From: Reinekea thalattae
GTDB taxonomy: Bacteria; Pseudomonadota; Gammaproteobacteria; Pseudomonadales; Natronospirillaceae
Direction of reading: 5' to 3'
Length of the DNA stretch: 64,000 nt
Assembly: GCF_008041945.1 (NCBI RefSeq)
Contig: NZ_VKAD01000001.1
Coordinates: forward strand, 310,001 to 374,000
How positions within the stretch are numbered: the stretch's first letter is position 1; each line of letters begins with the position of its first letter. The position numbers and the translations under genes were made by a program. Shown piece after piece: positions 17,783-26,450 of this stretch. The notes beneath the pieces were generated by a model. That model was not told the origin of the DNA. It did no database searches and was given only the letters and a program-made list of their open reading frames with translations.

Positions 17783-17908
17783 CGTTTAAGCCTGCCTTTG
17801 CTCTGGTGGTTTGCTGAAATCCTTTAAATTTGCGGAATGTTGGTCGAGACATTACTGAAAAACAGATCGAATGAGGTAGAATGGCTCCTCTTAGGAGGTA
17901 ATCCCCAT

Positions 17909-18730
17909 ATGTGTGAGTTAATGGCATTAAGCGCTAATGTGCCAACCGATATTCGATTCAGTTTTTCAGGTTTGTGCCCGCGCGGAGGTGTCACCGGCCC
18001 TCATCGCGACGGCTTTGGCATTTGTTTTTATGAGCATGGTGGTTTACGAGAGTTTAAGGACTACTTGCCGAGCTGCCAGTCTGCTATTGCTGAATTTCTG
18101 AAATCCTACGCTATTCGCAGCAAAACCATTTTAAGTCATATCCGCCAAGCTAATGTTGGTGGCGTCAGTCTTGAAAATACTCACCCTTTTCAGCGCGAGC
18201 TTTGGGGCAAAGTCTGGACCTTTGCGCATAACGGGCAAATGCCAATAGAGCAAGTACCTCAACCCAGTTATTACCAACCTGTAGGCACGACCGATAGCGA
18301 GAAAATTTTCTGCTGGATTCTCAGTGAGCTACGTTCTGCTTTTAATGCCGATGTTTGTATTTCGCAAGTTTCAGCCTATTTACACAGTTTATGTAATCGC
18401 TTGAATGCCTTGGGTATTAACAATATTTTATTATCCGATGGCGATGCCATCTTTGCATTCTGCTCAACCAAATTACATTGGGTAGCACGCAAAGCGCCTT
18501 TTGGTGAAGCGCAATTGCGAGACTGTGATCTATCGATTGATTTCGCCTCGGTTAACAGTGACGATCATGTTTCGGTTGTTATTGCTACCGAACCACTGAC
18601 CAAAAACGAGCAGTGGTTGGCTATGAAATCGGGCGAGGGGCGTATGTTCGTCAATGGCGAAAGTAGCTGGCATGATTTTGGGCCAGAAATTATTCATAAA
18701 AAATCAGAGCCGACTAAAATTGCATCCTAA
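17909..18730 (+). CDS. Class II glutamine amidotransferase (YafJ-like)
   Basis: 273 residues. The Ntn-type catalytic Cys follows the initiator Met (MCELMALSANVP), so Met removal would expose it. Other glutaminase motifs are RGGVTGPHRDGFG, LSHIRQAN and FAHNGQM. No synthase domain is attached, like E. coli YafJ, whose amide acceptor is not known. The start at 17909 is preceded by a full AGGAGGT; the longer frame from 17837 would bury the Cys and is rejected. Follows the VWA gene by 126 bases. Confidence 0.9.
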   Translation: MCELMALSANVPTDIRFSFSGLCPRGGVTGPHRDGFGICFYEHGGLREFKDYLPSCQSAIAEFLKSYAIRSKTILSHIRQANVGGVSLENTHPFQRELWGKVWTFAHNGQMPIEQVPQPSYYQPVGTTDSEKIFCWILSELRSAFNADVCISQVSAYLHSLCNRLNALGINNILLSDGDAIFAFCSTKLHWVARKAPFGEAQLRDCDLSIDFASVNSDDHVSVVIATEPLTKNEQWLAMKSGEGRMFVNGESSWHDFGPEIIHKKSEPTKIAS

Positions 18731-18866
18731 TGACTAATAAACGCGACGCTCATTAATTAATGCTTGTGGCTGGTTAGGCTGCAAGCTTGTTTTTTACAAG
18801 CCGGTTTAGATTACCAACATGTAGGTAAGTAAAACGGTAAACACTTAACACATCCTTTGGTTGTTC

Positions 18867-21800
18867 ATGTCGACATCATTAACCCCGCATTATATTTTAG
18901 CTAACTTAGATCAATGTCTTATTCGTGATCGGCATTTTTTACGCTCGCGTTGTCGGCGTATTGAGTCGTTGCAAAAAGCAGCCAAGCCGACAGAAAAACT
19001 GCAGGCAACGGTAGAGCAGGTGTTTACTAAGTCTGCTGCAGCGCTGAAACAGAAACGAGATCGCATACCGGCGGTAACGTTAGTCGAACAGCTTCCTGTG
19101 AGTGAGCATGCGCAAGAAATTGCTCATACTATTTCTTCGAATCAGGTGGTTATTGTTGCCGGTGAAACCGGTTCTGGTAAAACAACTCAGCTGCCTAAAA
19201 TTTGTTTGCAACTAGGCTTAGGTGCCGAAGGCATGATCGGGCACACTCAGCCAAGACGGCTAGCCGCTCGTTCGGTAGCAGACCGAATCGCCGAAGAAGT
19301 GAATACCGAGCTTGGCGATTTAGTTGGTTATCAAGTGCGTTTTACCGATAAATCCAGCAGCGATACTGCCATTAAGTTGATGACTGATGGTATTTTGTTG
19401 GCTGAGATTCAGAACGATCCGTACCTTAATCAGTATCAAGTTATTATTGTCGACGAAGCGCATGAGCGCAGCCTCAATATTGATTTCCTATTGGGTTATC
19501 TGAAGCAGCTGTTACCTAGGCGACCGGATTTAAAAATTATTATTACTTCGGCAACCATCGATGTTGATCGTTTTTCTGCTCATTTTAATGACGCACCGGT
19601 AATTGAAGTTAGCGGCCGCTCCTATCCGGTTGATGTCTTGTACCGACCTATGAGTACAGATGATGCTGATTACGCGGCAGACTTACCGACAGCCATTTTA
19701 AATGCCGTCGAAGAGATTGAGCAGCTTGAGCGATCTGGCCAAACACACAGTCGCGGTGGTGATGTGTTGGTGTTTCTTCCTGGTGAACGAGAAATTCGTG
19801 AAGCCTATAATGTTTTAAAACGCTCTGAGCTTCGAAGTACAGAAGTCTTGCCGCTGTATGCTCGACTTAGCGCCGCAGAGCAACAGCGTATTTTTTCATC
19901 ACACTCTGGCCGACGCATTATTTTGTCGACCAATGTTGCCGAAACATCACTGACCGTTCCAGGCATTCACTATGTTATTGATAGTGGTTTGGTGCGGATC
20001 AGTCGTTACAGCTATCGTTCTAAAATCCAACGCTTACCGATTGAGCCGATTGCACAGGCTTCTGCAAATCAACGCTCCGGTCGGTGTGGGCGAATAGCTC
20101 CAGGCCTTGCAATTCGGCTGTATGATGAAGAAGATTTCTTAGCGCGACCTGAATTTACTGACCCTGAAATTCTGCGTACAAATTTAGCTTCAGTTATTTT
20201 GCAGATGTTACATCTTGGCCTCGGGCTCTTAGAAGATTTTCCATTCGTTGAACCGCCAGAAAAACGAATGATCAAGGATGGTTACACGCTACTGAATGAA
20301 CTCGGCGCAGTGACCGATCAGGGCAAACTGACGCCAGTTGGCAAAGAACTAGCTCGTTTGCCAGTCGACCCAAGAATTGGCCGTATGGTCATCGCGGCAA
20401 ATAAATTTAATGCGCTGCGTGAAGTGCTGATTATTGCCAGTGCGCTATCTGTGCCAGACCCACGCGAACGACCGCAAGAAAAACAGCAGGCTGCGGCAGA
20501 AAAGCATGCACAAGATAAAGATGAGCAGTCAGACTTTTTGGGTTTCTATAATTTATGGCAACGTTTTGAAGAGCAGCGCCAAACATTGACGCAAAACCAA
20601 TTAAGAAAGTTTTGTAAAACGCAATTCTTAAACTACTTACGAATGCGTGAGTGGCGCGATATACATCACCAGTTAACACTCATGTGCCAGCAGCTTGGCT
20701 ATAAGCTCAGCCAAGGTGAAGCCGATTATGAAGCCATTCATAAGTCGTTAATGAGTGGTTTGTTGAGCCATATAGCAACACACAAAGAAGAGCGAACCTA
20801 CACAGCAGCTCGTAATCGACAGTGTGTTATTCATCCTTCATCGATTTATCGCAGACGCGGCCCTAAATGGTTTGTCTGCGCAGAAATGGTCGAGACAACC
20901 GCGGTTTATGCGCGTTGCGTAGCTAAGATTGAGCCGGCTTGGTTAGAACCCATCGCCATGCATTTGGTGAAGCGAAACTATTCAGAACCTCACTTTGAAA
21001 AAAAACGGGGTCAAGTTGTCGCTAATGAAACCCTGTTGCTTTATGGCTTGCCCATTGTGGTTAATCGTACCGTTAACTATGGTGCGATCGATGCTGTTCG
21101 TTCACGAGAAATATTTATTCGCACAGCTTTAGTTGAAGGCCAGTTAACCACTAAAGAAAAATTCTTTAAGTATAATCAAAGCCTAATGGACGATGTATTA
21201 GAGCTAGAAGATAAAGCGCGACGCAAAGATATTTTGGTCGATGAAGAAACGCTGTTTCATTTTTATGACGCTAAATTACCCAATGATATCGTCAACAGTC
21301 GAGGCTTTCATGCGTGGCTGAAAAAAAAACCTGCAGATTTTTTAAATTACAATACAGAGCTATTGTTGGCTGATACGGCAACTCATGTTTCTGATCGAGA
21401 CTTCCCAAACAGTATGGAAGTGAACGGTATGTTGCTGCCGCTGAGTTATCATTTTGAACCGGGCCATGCTGAAGATGGCGTCACTATAAAAATTCCTGCA
21501 GGGGCTGTTAGTCAAATTTCTGCTGCCAAAATGCAATGGTTGGTACCCGGTTTATTAAGAGAGAAAATTACTGCGCTGTTAAAAGCGCTGCCAAAATCTT
21601 ATCGTAAAAACTTTGTGCCGGTTCCTAACTATGTCGATGCGTTGATGGATTCATTAATTCCAGAAGATCGACCGTTAACAGCTTGTCTTTCTGATAAGTT
21701 ATTTCGCATGACCGGTGTAAGAGTGCCAGAAGATGAATGGCAAGAAGACAGCATTGCAGAACATTTGCGCTTTCGTTTTCAAGTGGTCGATGAAAAAGGT

Positions 21801-22766
21801 AAAACTGTTGCTGAAAGTCGTACGCTGCAGCAAATTTTAAAACCAGCTAACGAAACGGCGCAGAAGCAAGCGGCTGAACCAAAGTTAAATAATGAGAAGT
21901 ATGTCACTGCAACCGCATGGGAGTTTGCAGAATTACCTGAAATAGAGCACAGAATACAGGCTGGAATCAAAGTTATTATGTACCCAGCTTTGGTTGATAA
22001 GATTAATTCTGTTGGCAAAGAAAGTTTTACTAGTGAACAGTGGGCACACTTCAATCATCGTCAAGCTTTATGGCGTTTAGCGAGTTTTTATTGGCATGAC
22101 AATATCCAATATATGGCTAAGCGGTTGCCCACTTTTAAAGAGTCGGCATTGTTATTTGCGCCTTATGGTAAATCAGAAAGCTTAAAGCAAGATCTATTAT
22201 TTGCAGCGGTGAAAGAAAGCCTACCGCTCAATGATGAATTACCTCGCAGTGAATCCAGCTTTAAGAGCTGGCTAGATCAGGGGCGAGGCGATTTTTCTGC
22301 AATTGCGGAGAAAAAGGCAACAGAGTTGCACGATATCTTGTTAGCGCATCATAAGGTGCGTAAACAGATTAAAGGTAAGGTTTCGTTCGCAACGGCGTTT
22401 ATTTTTGCCGATGTGGCCAGTCAATTAGATAACCTTATTTACCCTGGTTTTATATCGAATACCGAATCGGAACATTGGCAGAATTTACCTCGGTATTTGT
22501 CGGCAGTTGATAAACGACTTAACCGGACTTCTGGTATTCCAGCTTCCGAAACGATGGTAGTTGATCAGCTAAAAGAGTATTGGCAAAGGTTTACAAAGTA
22601 CTCGACAGTGCTAGAAAGTAGTCAGCGTTTGTCAGCTGAGCTTATAGAGTTTCGTTGGATGCTTGAAGAGTATCGTGTTTCTCTTTTTGCTCAATCGTTA
22701 GGGACGCGTTTTTCTGTTTCTCAAAAACGTATCGAGAAACAGTGGCAGAAGGTTATTGAACAATGA
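18867..22766 (+). CDS. hrpA: ATP-dependent RNA helicase HrpA
   Basis: DEAH-box helicase of 1299 residues, the usual length. Walker A GETGSGKTTQ, motif Ib TDGILL, DEAH in VDEAHERSLN, SAT motif ITSATID, and motif VI QRSGRCGR. An OB-fold and the long HrpA-specific C-terminal region (DUF3418) follow. In E. coli HrpA resolves stalled or collided ribosomes and acts in mRNA processing. The ATG at 18867 was chosen; a TTG two codons earlier is also possible. The stop overlaps the next gene's ATG. Confidence 0.96.
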   Translation: MSTSLTPHYILANLDQCLIRDRHFLRSRCRRIESLQKAAKPTEKLQATVEQVFTKSAAALKQKRDRIPAVTLVEQLPVSEHAQEIAHTISSNQVVIVAGETGSGKTTQLPKICLQLGLGAEGMIGHTQPRRLAARSVADRIAEEVNTELGDLVGYQVRFTDKSSSDTAIKLMTDGILLAEIQNDPYLNQYQVIIVDEAHERSLNIDFLLGYLKQLLPRRPDLKIIITSATIDVDRFSAHFNDAPVIEVSGRSYPVDVLYRPMSTDDADYAADLPTAILNAVEEIEQLERSGQTHSRGGDVLVFLPGEREIREAYNVLKRSELRSTEVLPLYARLSAAEQQRIFSSHSGRRIILSTNVAETSLTVPGIHYVIDSGLVRISRYSYRSKIQRLPIEPIAQASANQRSGRCGRIAPGLAIRLYDEEDFLARPEFTDPEILRTNLASVILQMLHLGLGLLEDFPFVEPPEKRMIKDGYTLLNELGAVTDQGKLTPVGKELARLPVDPRIGRMVIAANKFNALREVLIIASALSVPDPRERPQEKQQAAAEKHAQDKDEQSDFLGFYNLWQRFEEQRQTLTQNQLRKFCKTQFLNYLRMREWRDIHHQLTLMCQQLGYKLSQGEADYEAIHKSLMSGLLSHIATHKEERTYTAARNRQCVIHPSSIYRRRGPKWFVCAEMVETTAVYARCVAKIEPAWLEPIAMHLVKRNYSEPHFEKKRGQVVANETLLLYGLPIVVNRTVNYGAIDAVRSREIFIRTALVEGQLTTKEKFFKYNQSLMDDVLELEDKARRKDILVDEETLFHFYDAKLPNDIVNSRGFHAWLKKKPADFLNYNTELLLADTATHVSDRDFPNSMEVNGMLLPLSYHFEPGHAEDGVTIKIPAGAVSQISAAKMQWLVPGLLREKITALLKALPKSYRKNFVPVPNYVDALMDSLIPEDRPLTACLSDKLFRMTGVRVPEDEWQEDSIAEHLRFRFQVVDEKGKTVAESRTLQQILKPANETAQKQAAEPKLNNEKYVTATAWEFAELPEIEHRIQAGIKVIMYPALVDKINSVGKESFTSEQWAHFNHRQALWRLASFYWHDNIQYMAKRLPTFKESALLFAPYGKSESLKQDLLFAAVKESLPLNDELPRSESSFKSWLDQGRGDFSAIAEKKATELHDILLAHHKVRKQIKGKVSFATAFIFADVASQLDNLIYPGFISNTESEHWQNLPRYLSAVDKRLNRTSGIPASETMVVDQLKEYWQRFTKYSTVLESSQRLSAELIEFRWMLEEYRVSLFAQSLGTRFSVSQKRIEKQWQKVIEQ

Positions 22767-23686
22767 AAAATGCATTACACATCGACAAAGTAAAAATTCA
22801 AACCGTTAAAGGCGGTCAGATTTATCTGCGCCGATTAGAGCCAGAAAACAGCAAGGCAGTAGTACTGTTTTTGCATGGTTTAGGCAACAACGGTGATACC
22901 TTTTTGAAAAATGATCGTGGCCTTGCGAATTTTTTATATGAACAGGGTTATGCATGCTATATCCCTGACATGATCGGTCATGGCGAAAGCTGGCCGCATT
23001 TAAATCAGCATCTTGATCACACTGTTTCTGATATTTTAAATGAAGACTTACCTCGGATTTTTCATGAAGTTAGTCGTCATTTAAATGGTCGTCCGTTACT
23101 TCTTGTTGGGCAGGATTTTGGCTCAACACTGTTGATGGCCGCTTACGCTCGTTACCCTAACTTACGTAACATGGTTAGAGGTTTTGTGCATTTTTCTGCT
23201 CGCCGAACGACTGCGCATAGCGATCTTAATCGCAACCCTATCAAAACTATTTTCTGGCAGCGTCTTCTGCCGTTATTTGCGCGTAAGAGCCGAGTAGTGC
23301 CGTTGAATTTATTGTCTGATTTTAATGAGCCAGAAAGCCTTCAGTGGTACCAGCGTTGGGTCGCTTGGTCTAACGGCCCTTGGGTCGATGATGGTGATAA
23401 CTTTGATTACAGTGCTGCGATGAAAACATTGGTGCTTCCTTCGAGCCTGTATATAGCGGCTAACCAAAATAAGTACCGTTGCGACATTGCTGATGCGCGA
23501 GCATTTATGATGGAGCAGGGGCGTCATGATGCACGCTTGGTCATTGTTGGTAAACGACAGGGTAATTTACATCAGTACAATGATCGGGAATTACTAGAGC
23601 ATCGACATGCCAGCAAGGATCACTTTCCACTGATTTTAGATTGGCTGGATAGTTGTATCGATGTTGAGTACCAACAGGCAATATAA
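22763..23686 (+). CDS. Alpha/beta hydrolase with Asp nucleophile position
   Basis: 307 residues, alpha/beta-hydrolase fold of the lysophospholipase/S33 type: oxyanion-hole HGLG (38-41), PDMIGHGES, and a nucleophile elbow LLVGQDFGST in which Asp118 replaces the usual Ser of GxSxG. Asp at this place occurs in haloalkane dehalogenases and epoxide hydrolases (VGHDWG). A possible catalytic His is His287 in KDHFPL, and Asp241 could be the acid. Substrate unknown. ATG overlaps the hrpA stop (ATGA), so the two are translated together. A terminator follows. Confidence 0.83.
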   Translation: MKNALHIDKVKIQTVKGGQIYLRRLEPENSKAVVLFLHGLGNNGDTFLKNDRGLANFLYEQGYACYIPDMIGHGESWPHLNQHLDHTVSDILNEDLPRIFHEVSRHLNGRPLLLVGQDFGSTLLMAAYARYPNLRNMVRGFVHFSARRTTAHSDLNRNPIKTIFWQRLLPLFARKSRVVPLNLLSDFNEPESLQWYQRWVAWSNGPWVDDGDNFDYSAAMKTLVLPSSLYIAANQNKYRCDIADARAFMMEQGRHDARLVIVGKRQGNLHQYNDRELLEHRHASKDHFPLILDWLDSCIDVEYQQAI

Positions 23687-23762
23687 GTTGGCAAGTGATG
23701 ATGGCCTATTTGCTTCGGCCTGATAGGTTAAAATGACCCGTCCTAATGTATGTTGACGGTTT

Positions 23763-23790
23763 AAAGCCGCTGAGATCAGCGGCTTTTTTT
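23763..23790. terminator. Bidirectional terminator
   Basis: A-run, GCCGCTGA (23766-23773), GA, TCAGCGGC (23776-23783), seven T. Serves the hydrolase gene (+) and the DUF442 gene (-). Confidence 0.87.
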
Positions 23791-23807
23791 ATGCTTTGGA
23801 GACAGGC

Positions 23808-24137
23808 TTAACCTTGAGTGGTTGCTTCAAACAATACTGCCGAGCGACGACCAGAGCGGCAGTAAGCCAAGACTTTCTTATCTTCTGCAACAATCGGTTT
23901 TAATGCCTCAACCTGTGCTGAGCTAATATTGATGTTAACCATTGGGATATGGATGCAAGCCATACCTGCACGAGTGGCAGCGGCACTTATTTCTTCAAAG
24001 GTTGGTTGGCCTGGATCTTCAGCATCTGGGCGATTGCAAATAATGGTATCAAAACCTTGACGACTGGCTTCTTCCACATCGGCTAGTGTGATTTGAGGGC
24101 TAACAAAATAGTTGTCGGCAATTTGGGTCCAGCTCAT
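23808..24137 (-). CDS. DUF442 / TIGR01244 family phosphatase-like protein
   Basis: 109 residues, a small cysteine-phosphatase fold of the beta-lactamase-hydrolase-like (Blh, DUF442) group. The P-loop YCRSGRRSA provides Cys and Arg of CX5R. IADNYFVSPQITLADVEE and ICNRPDAEDPGQP are family-typical. Some relatives are fused to sulfurtransferase or metallo-lactamase domains involved in sulfide oxidation; here it is alone, so the substrate is uncertain. The ATG at 24137 has GGAG at 8 bases; an upstream start at 24182 lacks a ribosome site. Confidence 0.85.
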   Translation of the reverse strand: MSWTQIADNYFVSPQITLADVEEASRQGFDTIICNRPDAEDPGQPTFEEISAAATRAGMACIHIPMVNINISSAQVEALKPIVAEDKKVLAYCRSGRRSAVLFEATTQG

Positions 24138-24251
24138 AAAAAGATCTCCGGTTGCAAAGCTGTTGCTTGAATGAATTATCAAGCAGCTAGCTAAAATATT
24201 CAGTTTATCTAATATAATGAATTCTATCAGATTTACTAGGGCCAGCGCAGT

Positions 24252-24380
24252 TCAAAGTAGCTCTTTAATGCATCTAACAGGGTTGACGAGATGCAATTCA
24301 CCCTGATGATCATCACCAAGGTTAAACGGCAGTGGTTGCAGGTCGGTTAAAAAACCGCATTGCTGAAAAAAGCCTAACAT
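24252..24380 (-). pseudogene. Possible coding remnant of 42 codons, unknown family
   Basis: Open frame MLGFFQQCGFLTDLQ...LHLVNPVRCIKELL ending at TGA (24252-24254). The composition looks like the C-terminal end of a real protein, but there is no ribosome site, and its only ATG lies inside a terminator hairpin. Probably debris of a deleted gene rather than a working small protein. I cannot name the family. Confidence 0.4.
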
Positions 24381-24390
24381 CTAGTTAGGC
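24366..24390 (-). terminator. Minus-strand terminator behind the PNPOx-like remnant
   Basis: Read on the minus strand: GCCTAAC, loop TAGAT, GTTAGGC, then six T. It lies 10 bases after the stop of the remnant at 24400, as if it were that gene's own terminator. Confidence 0.8.
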
Positions 24391-24399
24391 ATTGCTTTA

Positions 24400-24543
24400 T
24401 TAGCTTTTGGTGTACGGGCAAGCCGGTAGTGTACCGTGCCAAACGGGCAGTTCCATATCTTCCGGTTCTTCATTTGGGCCGCCAGTGCGCTGTTTGAAAG
24501 AGCCTTCTTGGATTGTCAGCTTCATTAAATGGCCATCAGTGAT
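24400..24543 (-). pseudogene. C-terminal remnant of a pyridoxamine 5'-phosphate oxidase-like protein
   Basis: An open stretch of 47 codons reads DGHLMKLTIQEGSFKQRTGG and, further on, ELPVWHGTLPA, ending at TAA. This matches, from memory, the C-terminus of PNPOx-like flavin-binding proteins (..RTGGPxDxxxD..LPVWAGVLP) often encoded divergently from MocR regulators. The N-terminal flavin domain is gone: a stop at 24544-24546 precedes it, where the mocR start now lies. An ATG within it would allow a 42-residue peptide. Most likely a truncated gene. Confidence 0.6.
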
Positions 24544-25977
24544 TTACCGCCCTTTGATCTAGATACGACGCAACCGTTGCAGGCTCAGATACATCGACAG
24601 TTTGTGCAATGGATTAAAGAAGGGCGGCTAGAGCCGGGCACTCGATTGCCATCGTCTCGACAGTTGAGTCTGTTGTTAGCGGTCAGCCGTAATACGGTGG
24701 TTGCCGTGATAGATCAGCTAAAAGCGGAAGGCTTTGTTCGTACAGAAGTTGGCCGTGGCAGCTTTATTGAGCCATCGTTGCCCCAAGTACAGCCGATAGA
24801 TCCTGTAGTTTCATCACTAGAGTTTTCATCTTTGCCTCTTTCTGGGTTTGCGCAACAGCTGGAGCAGCTCTCTGTTAGCGTGCATCAAAAAACGATGCCG
24901 TTTACGCCGGGTATTCCCGCATTAGAAGACTTCCCAATGGCGGTTTGGCAGCGCTTATGGCGATATAACCAGAGCCGCATACGACTCATGGGTTACGATC
25001 ATTATCAGGGTTACATGCCGTTGCGTTCTGCAATAGCCGACTATTTGCGGGTATCGCGAGGGGTTCGCGCCAATGCGGATCAGATTTTAATTACCGATGG
25101 CGCACAACAAGCATTGGCTTTGAGTGCGTTGGTTTTGCTAGACGATGGCGATAAGGTTTTGCATGAAAATCCAGGTTATCGAGGCGCACAATCGGCCTTT
25201 TCGATTCGCCATACGCAGCAAGTTGCGGTGCCGTTAAAGCACCAAGCGATCGATGTTGATTGGCTGATTAAGCATGAGCAGCATTGCGAAGATGCAAAAC
25301 TTCTCTATACAACGCCAACTCACCAATACCCGATGGGTGGTTTACTCAGTGCGGCTGATCGTATTCGGTTGTTAGAGTGGGCGACTGAAAAAAAATTATG
25401 GCTAATCGAGGACGACTACGACAGTGAGTTTCATTTTTTACATTCCCCAGTGGCGGCAATGCAAGGCATGACTCAGCAGAATAATGTTATTTATATGGGC
25501 AGTTTCAGTAAGGTTTTATATCCATCGTTACGATTGGGTTATTTGGTGTTGCCAAAGCAATTAGTTGCTCCCTTCACTCAGGCTAAATCTATTGTCTCAG
25601 GAGAATCGACACTGTTGCAGCAAGCGGTTATTGCAGACTTTATTGAAGAGGGACACTTTGCTCGGCACTTGCGTCGCATGCGTCAAAGCTATAAGAAAAA
25701 ATGGCTCGATTTTGAAGATAAAATTAATAAAAAATTAGCTCAGCAAGTCGATGTTATTGCTGAAAGTGCCGGTATGCATTTGGTGTTAGATTTTAACGGC
25801 CGGGACGATAAATCTATCTGCCGGATATTAAACCAAGAAGGTTTTGGTGGTTCTGCGTTGTCAGCCTACTACTTAGATGATGCGCAAAAAACCGGCATGG
25901 TTTTTGGCTTTGCCAATAGTAATGAGCAACAGCGAGAAGCGCTGGTTGAGCGCCTCGCTGATTTATTAGGGCATTAA
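24529..25977 (+). CDS. MocR/PdxR-type regulator (GntR wHTH fused to aminotransferase fold)
   Basis: 482 residues. N-terminal GntR winged helix (LQAQIHRQFVQWIKEGRLEPG, LPSSRQLSLLLAVSRNTV) joined to a class I aminotransferase-like domain with the PLP lysine in MGSFSKVLYPSLRLGY and the ligand stretch WLIEDDYDSEF. MocR regulators usually bind PLP and control vitamin B6 or amino-acid genes next to them. The gene formerly divergent from it appears to be the truncated PNPOx-like remnant, with which its first codons overlap. No clear ribosome site before the ATG. Confidence 0.9.
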   Translation: MAISDLPPFDLDTTQPLQAQIHRQFVQWIKEGRLEPGTRLPSSRQLSLLLAVSRNTVVAVIDQLKAEGFVRTEVGRGSFIEPSLPQVQPIDPVVSSLEFSSLPLSGFAQQLEQLSVSVHQKTMPFTPGIPALEDFPMAVWQRLWRYNQSRIRLMGYDHYQGYMPLRSAIADYLRVSRGVRANADQILITDGAQQALALSALVLLDDGDKVLHENPGYRGAQSAFSIRHTQQVAVPLKHQAIDVDWLIKHEQHCEDAKLLYTTPTHQYPMGGLLSAADRIRLLEWATEKKLWLIEDDYDSEFHFLHSPVAAMQGMTQQNNVIYMGSFSKVLYPSLRLGYLVLPKQLVAPFTQAKSIVSGESTLLQQAVIADFIEEGHFARHLRRMRQSYKKKWLDFEDKINKKLAQQVDVIAESAGMHLVLDFNGRDDKSICRILNQEGFGGSALSAYYLDDAQKTGMVFGFANSNEQQREALVERLADLLGH

Positions 25978-26013
25978 GCCTTTGAATATTTTTATCTACG
26001 GATAGTTAAGCAG

Positions 26014-26427
26014 TTAGGGCTGTCGAGCGAAGCTCTTAACGCCTTCTGGTATGGTGAACCAGCTGACTTTTTCATCAGTCCAAACGTGCGCTGTTGGTTC
26101 AAAGATCGTATCGTCTTCTAGCTCGATTGGTTTCAACTTTAACTTTATGGTGCTTGGGTCTGCAGGGTTAAAATGATAAACCCGATTACCACAAGTACCG
26201 CAAAATTTAGCGGCACTGATATTGCCGCTATCAGCAGAGCGTTGCCATTCTTTCAGTTCACCAAAAAAACGAATATCGTCTTCAGCCATAACTGCCGTTA
26301 CACTAAAAGGAGCGGTTGCAAGTTTTTGACATTCTTTGCAATGACAGGCAATGACCATTTTGGGCATTTGCAATATTTCAAAATGAACTTGGCCACACTG
26401 GCAAGCCCCTTTTAATGGAAAGCTCAT
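26014..26427 (-). CDS. GFA family zinc protein
   Basis: 137 residues of the glutathione-dependent formaldehyde-activating (GFA/CENP-V) family. Zinc ligands are in GACQCGQV, CHCKECQK and FCGTCGNRV. Members activate or bind glutathione adducts, but many are uncharacterised. AGGAGA precedes the ATG. It lies 23 bases behind the YghU gene on the same strand, consistent with a shared role in glutathione chemistry. Confidence 0.88.
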   Translation of the reverse strand: MSFPLKGACQCGQVHFEILQMPKMVIACHCKECQKLATAPFSVTAVMAEDDIRFFGELKEWQRSADSGNISAAKFCGTCGNRVYHFNPADPSTIKLKLKPIELEDDTIFEPTAHVWTDEKVSWFTIPEGVKSFARQP

Positions 26428-26450
26428 TCAGTTTCTCCTTTGGCTGACTT

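Noticed and set aside
17909-18730. Class II amidotransferase as a defence or toxin component of the VWA module
   Set aside because: It matches ordinary YafJ-like enzymes with its own strong ribosome site; no feature ties it to the module beyond adjacency.
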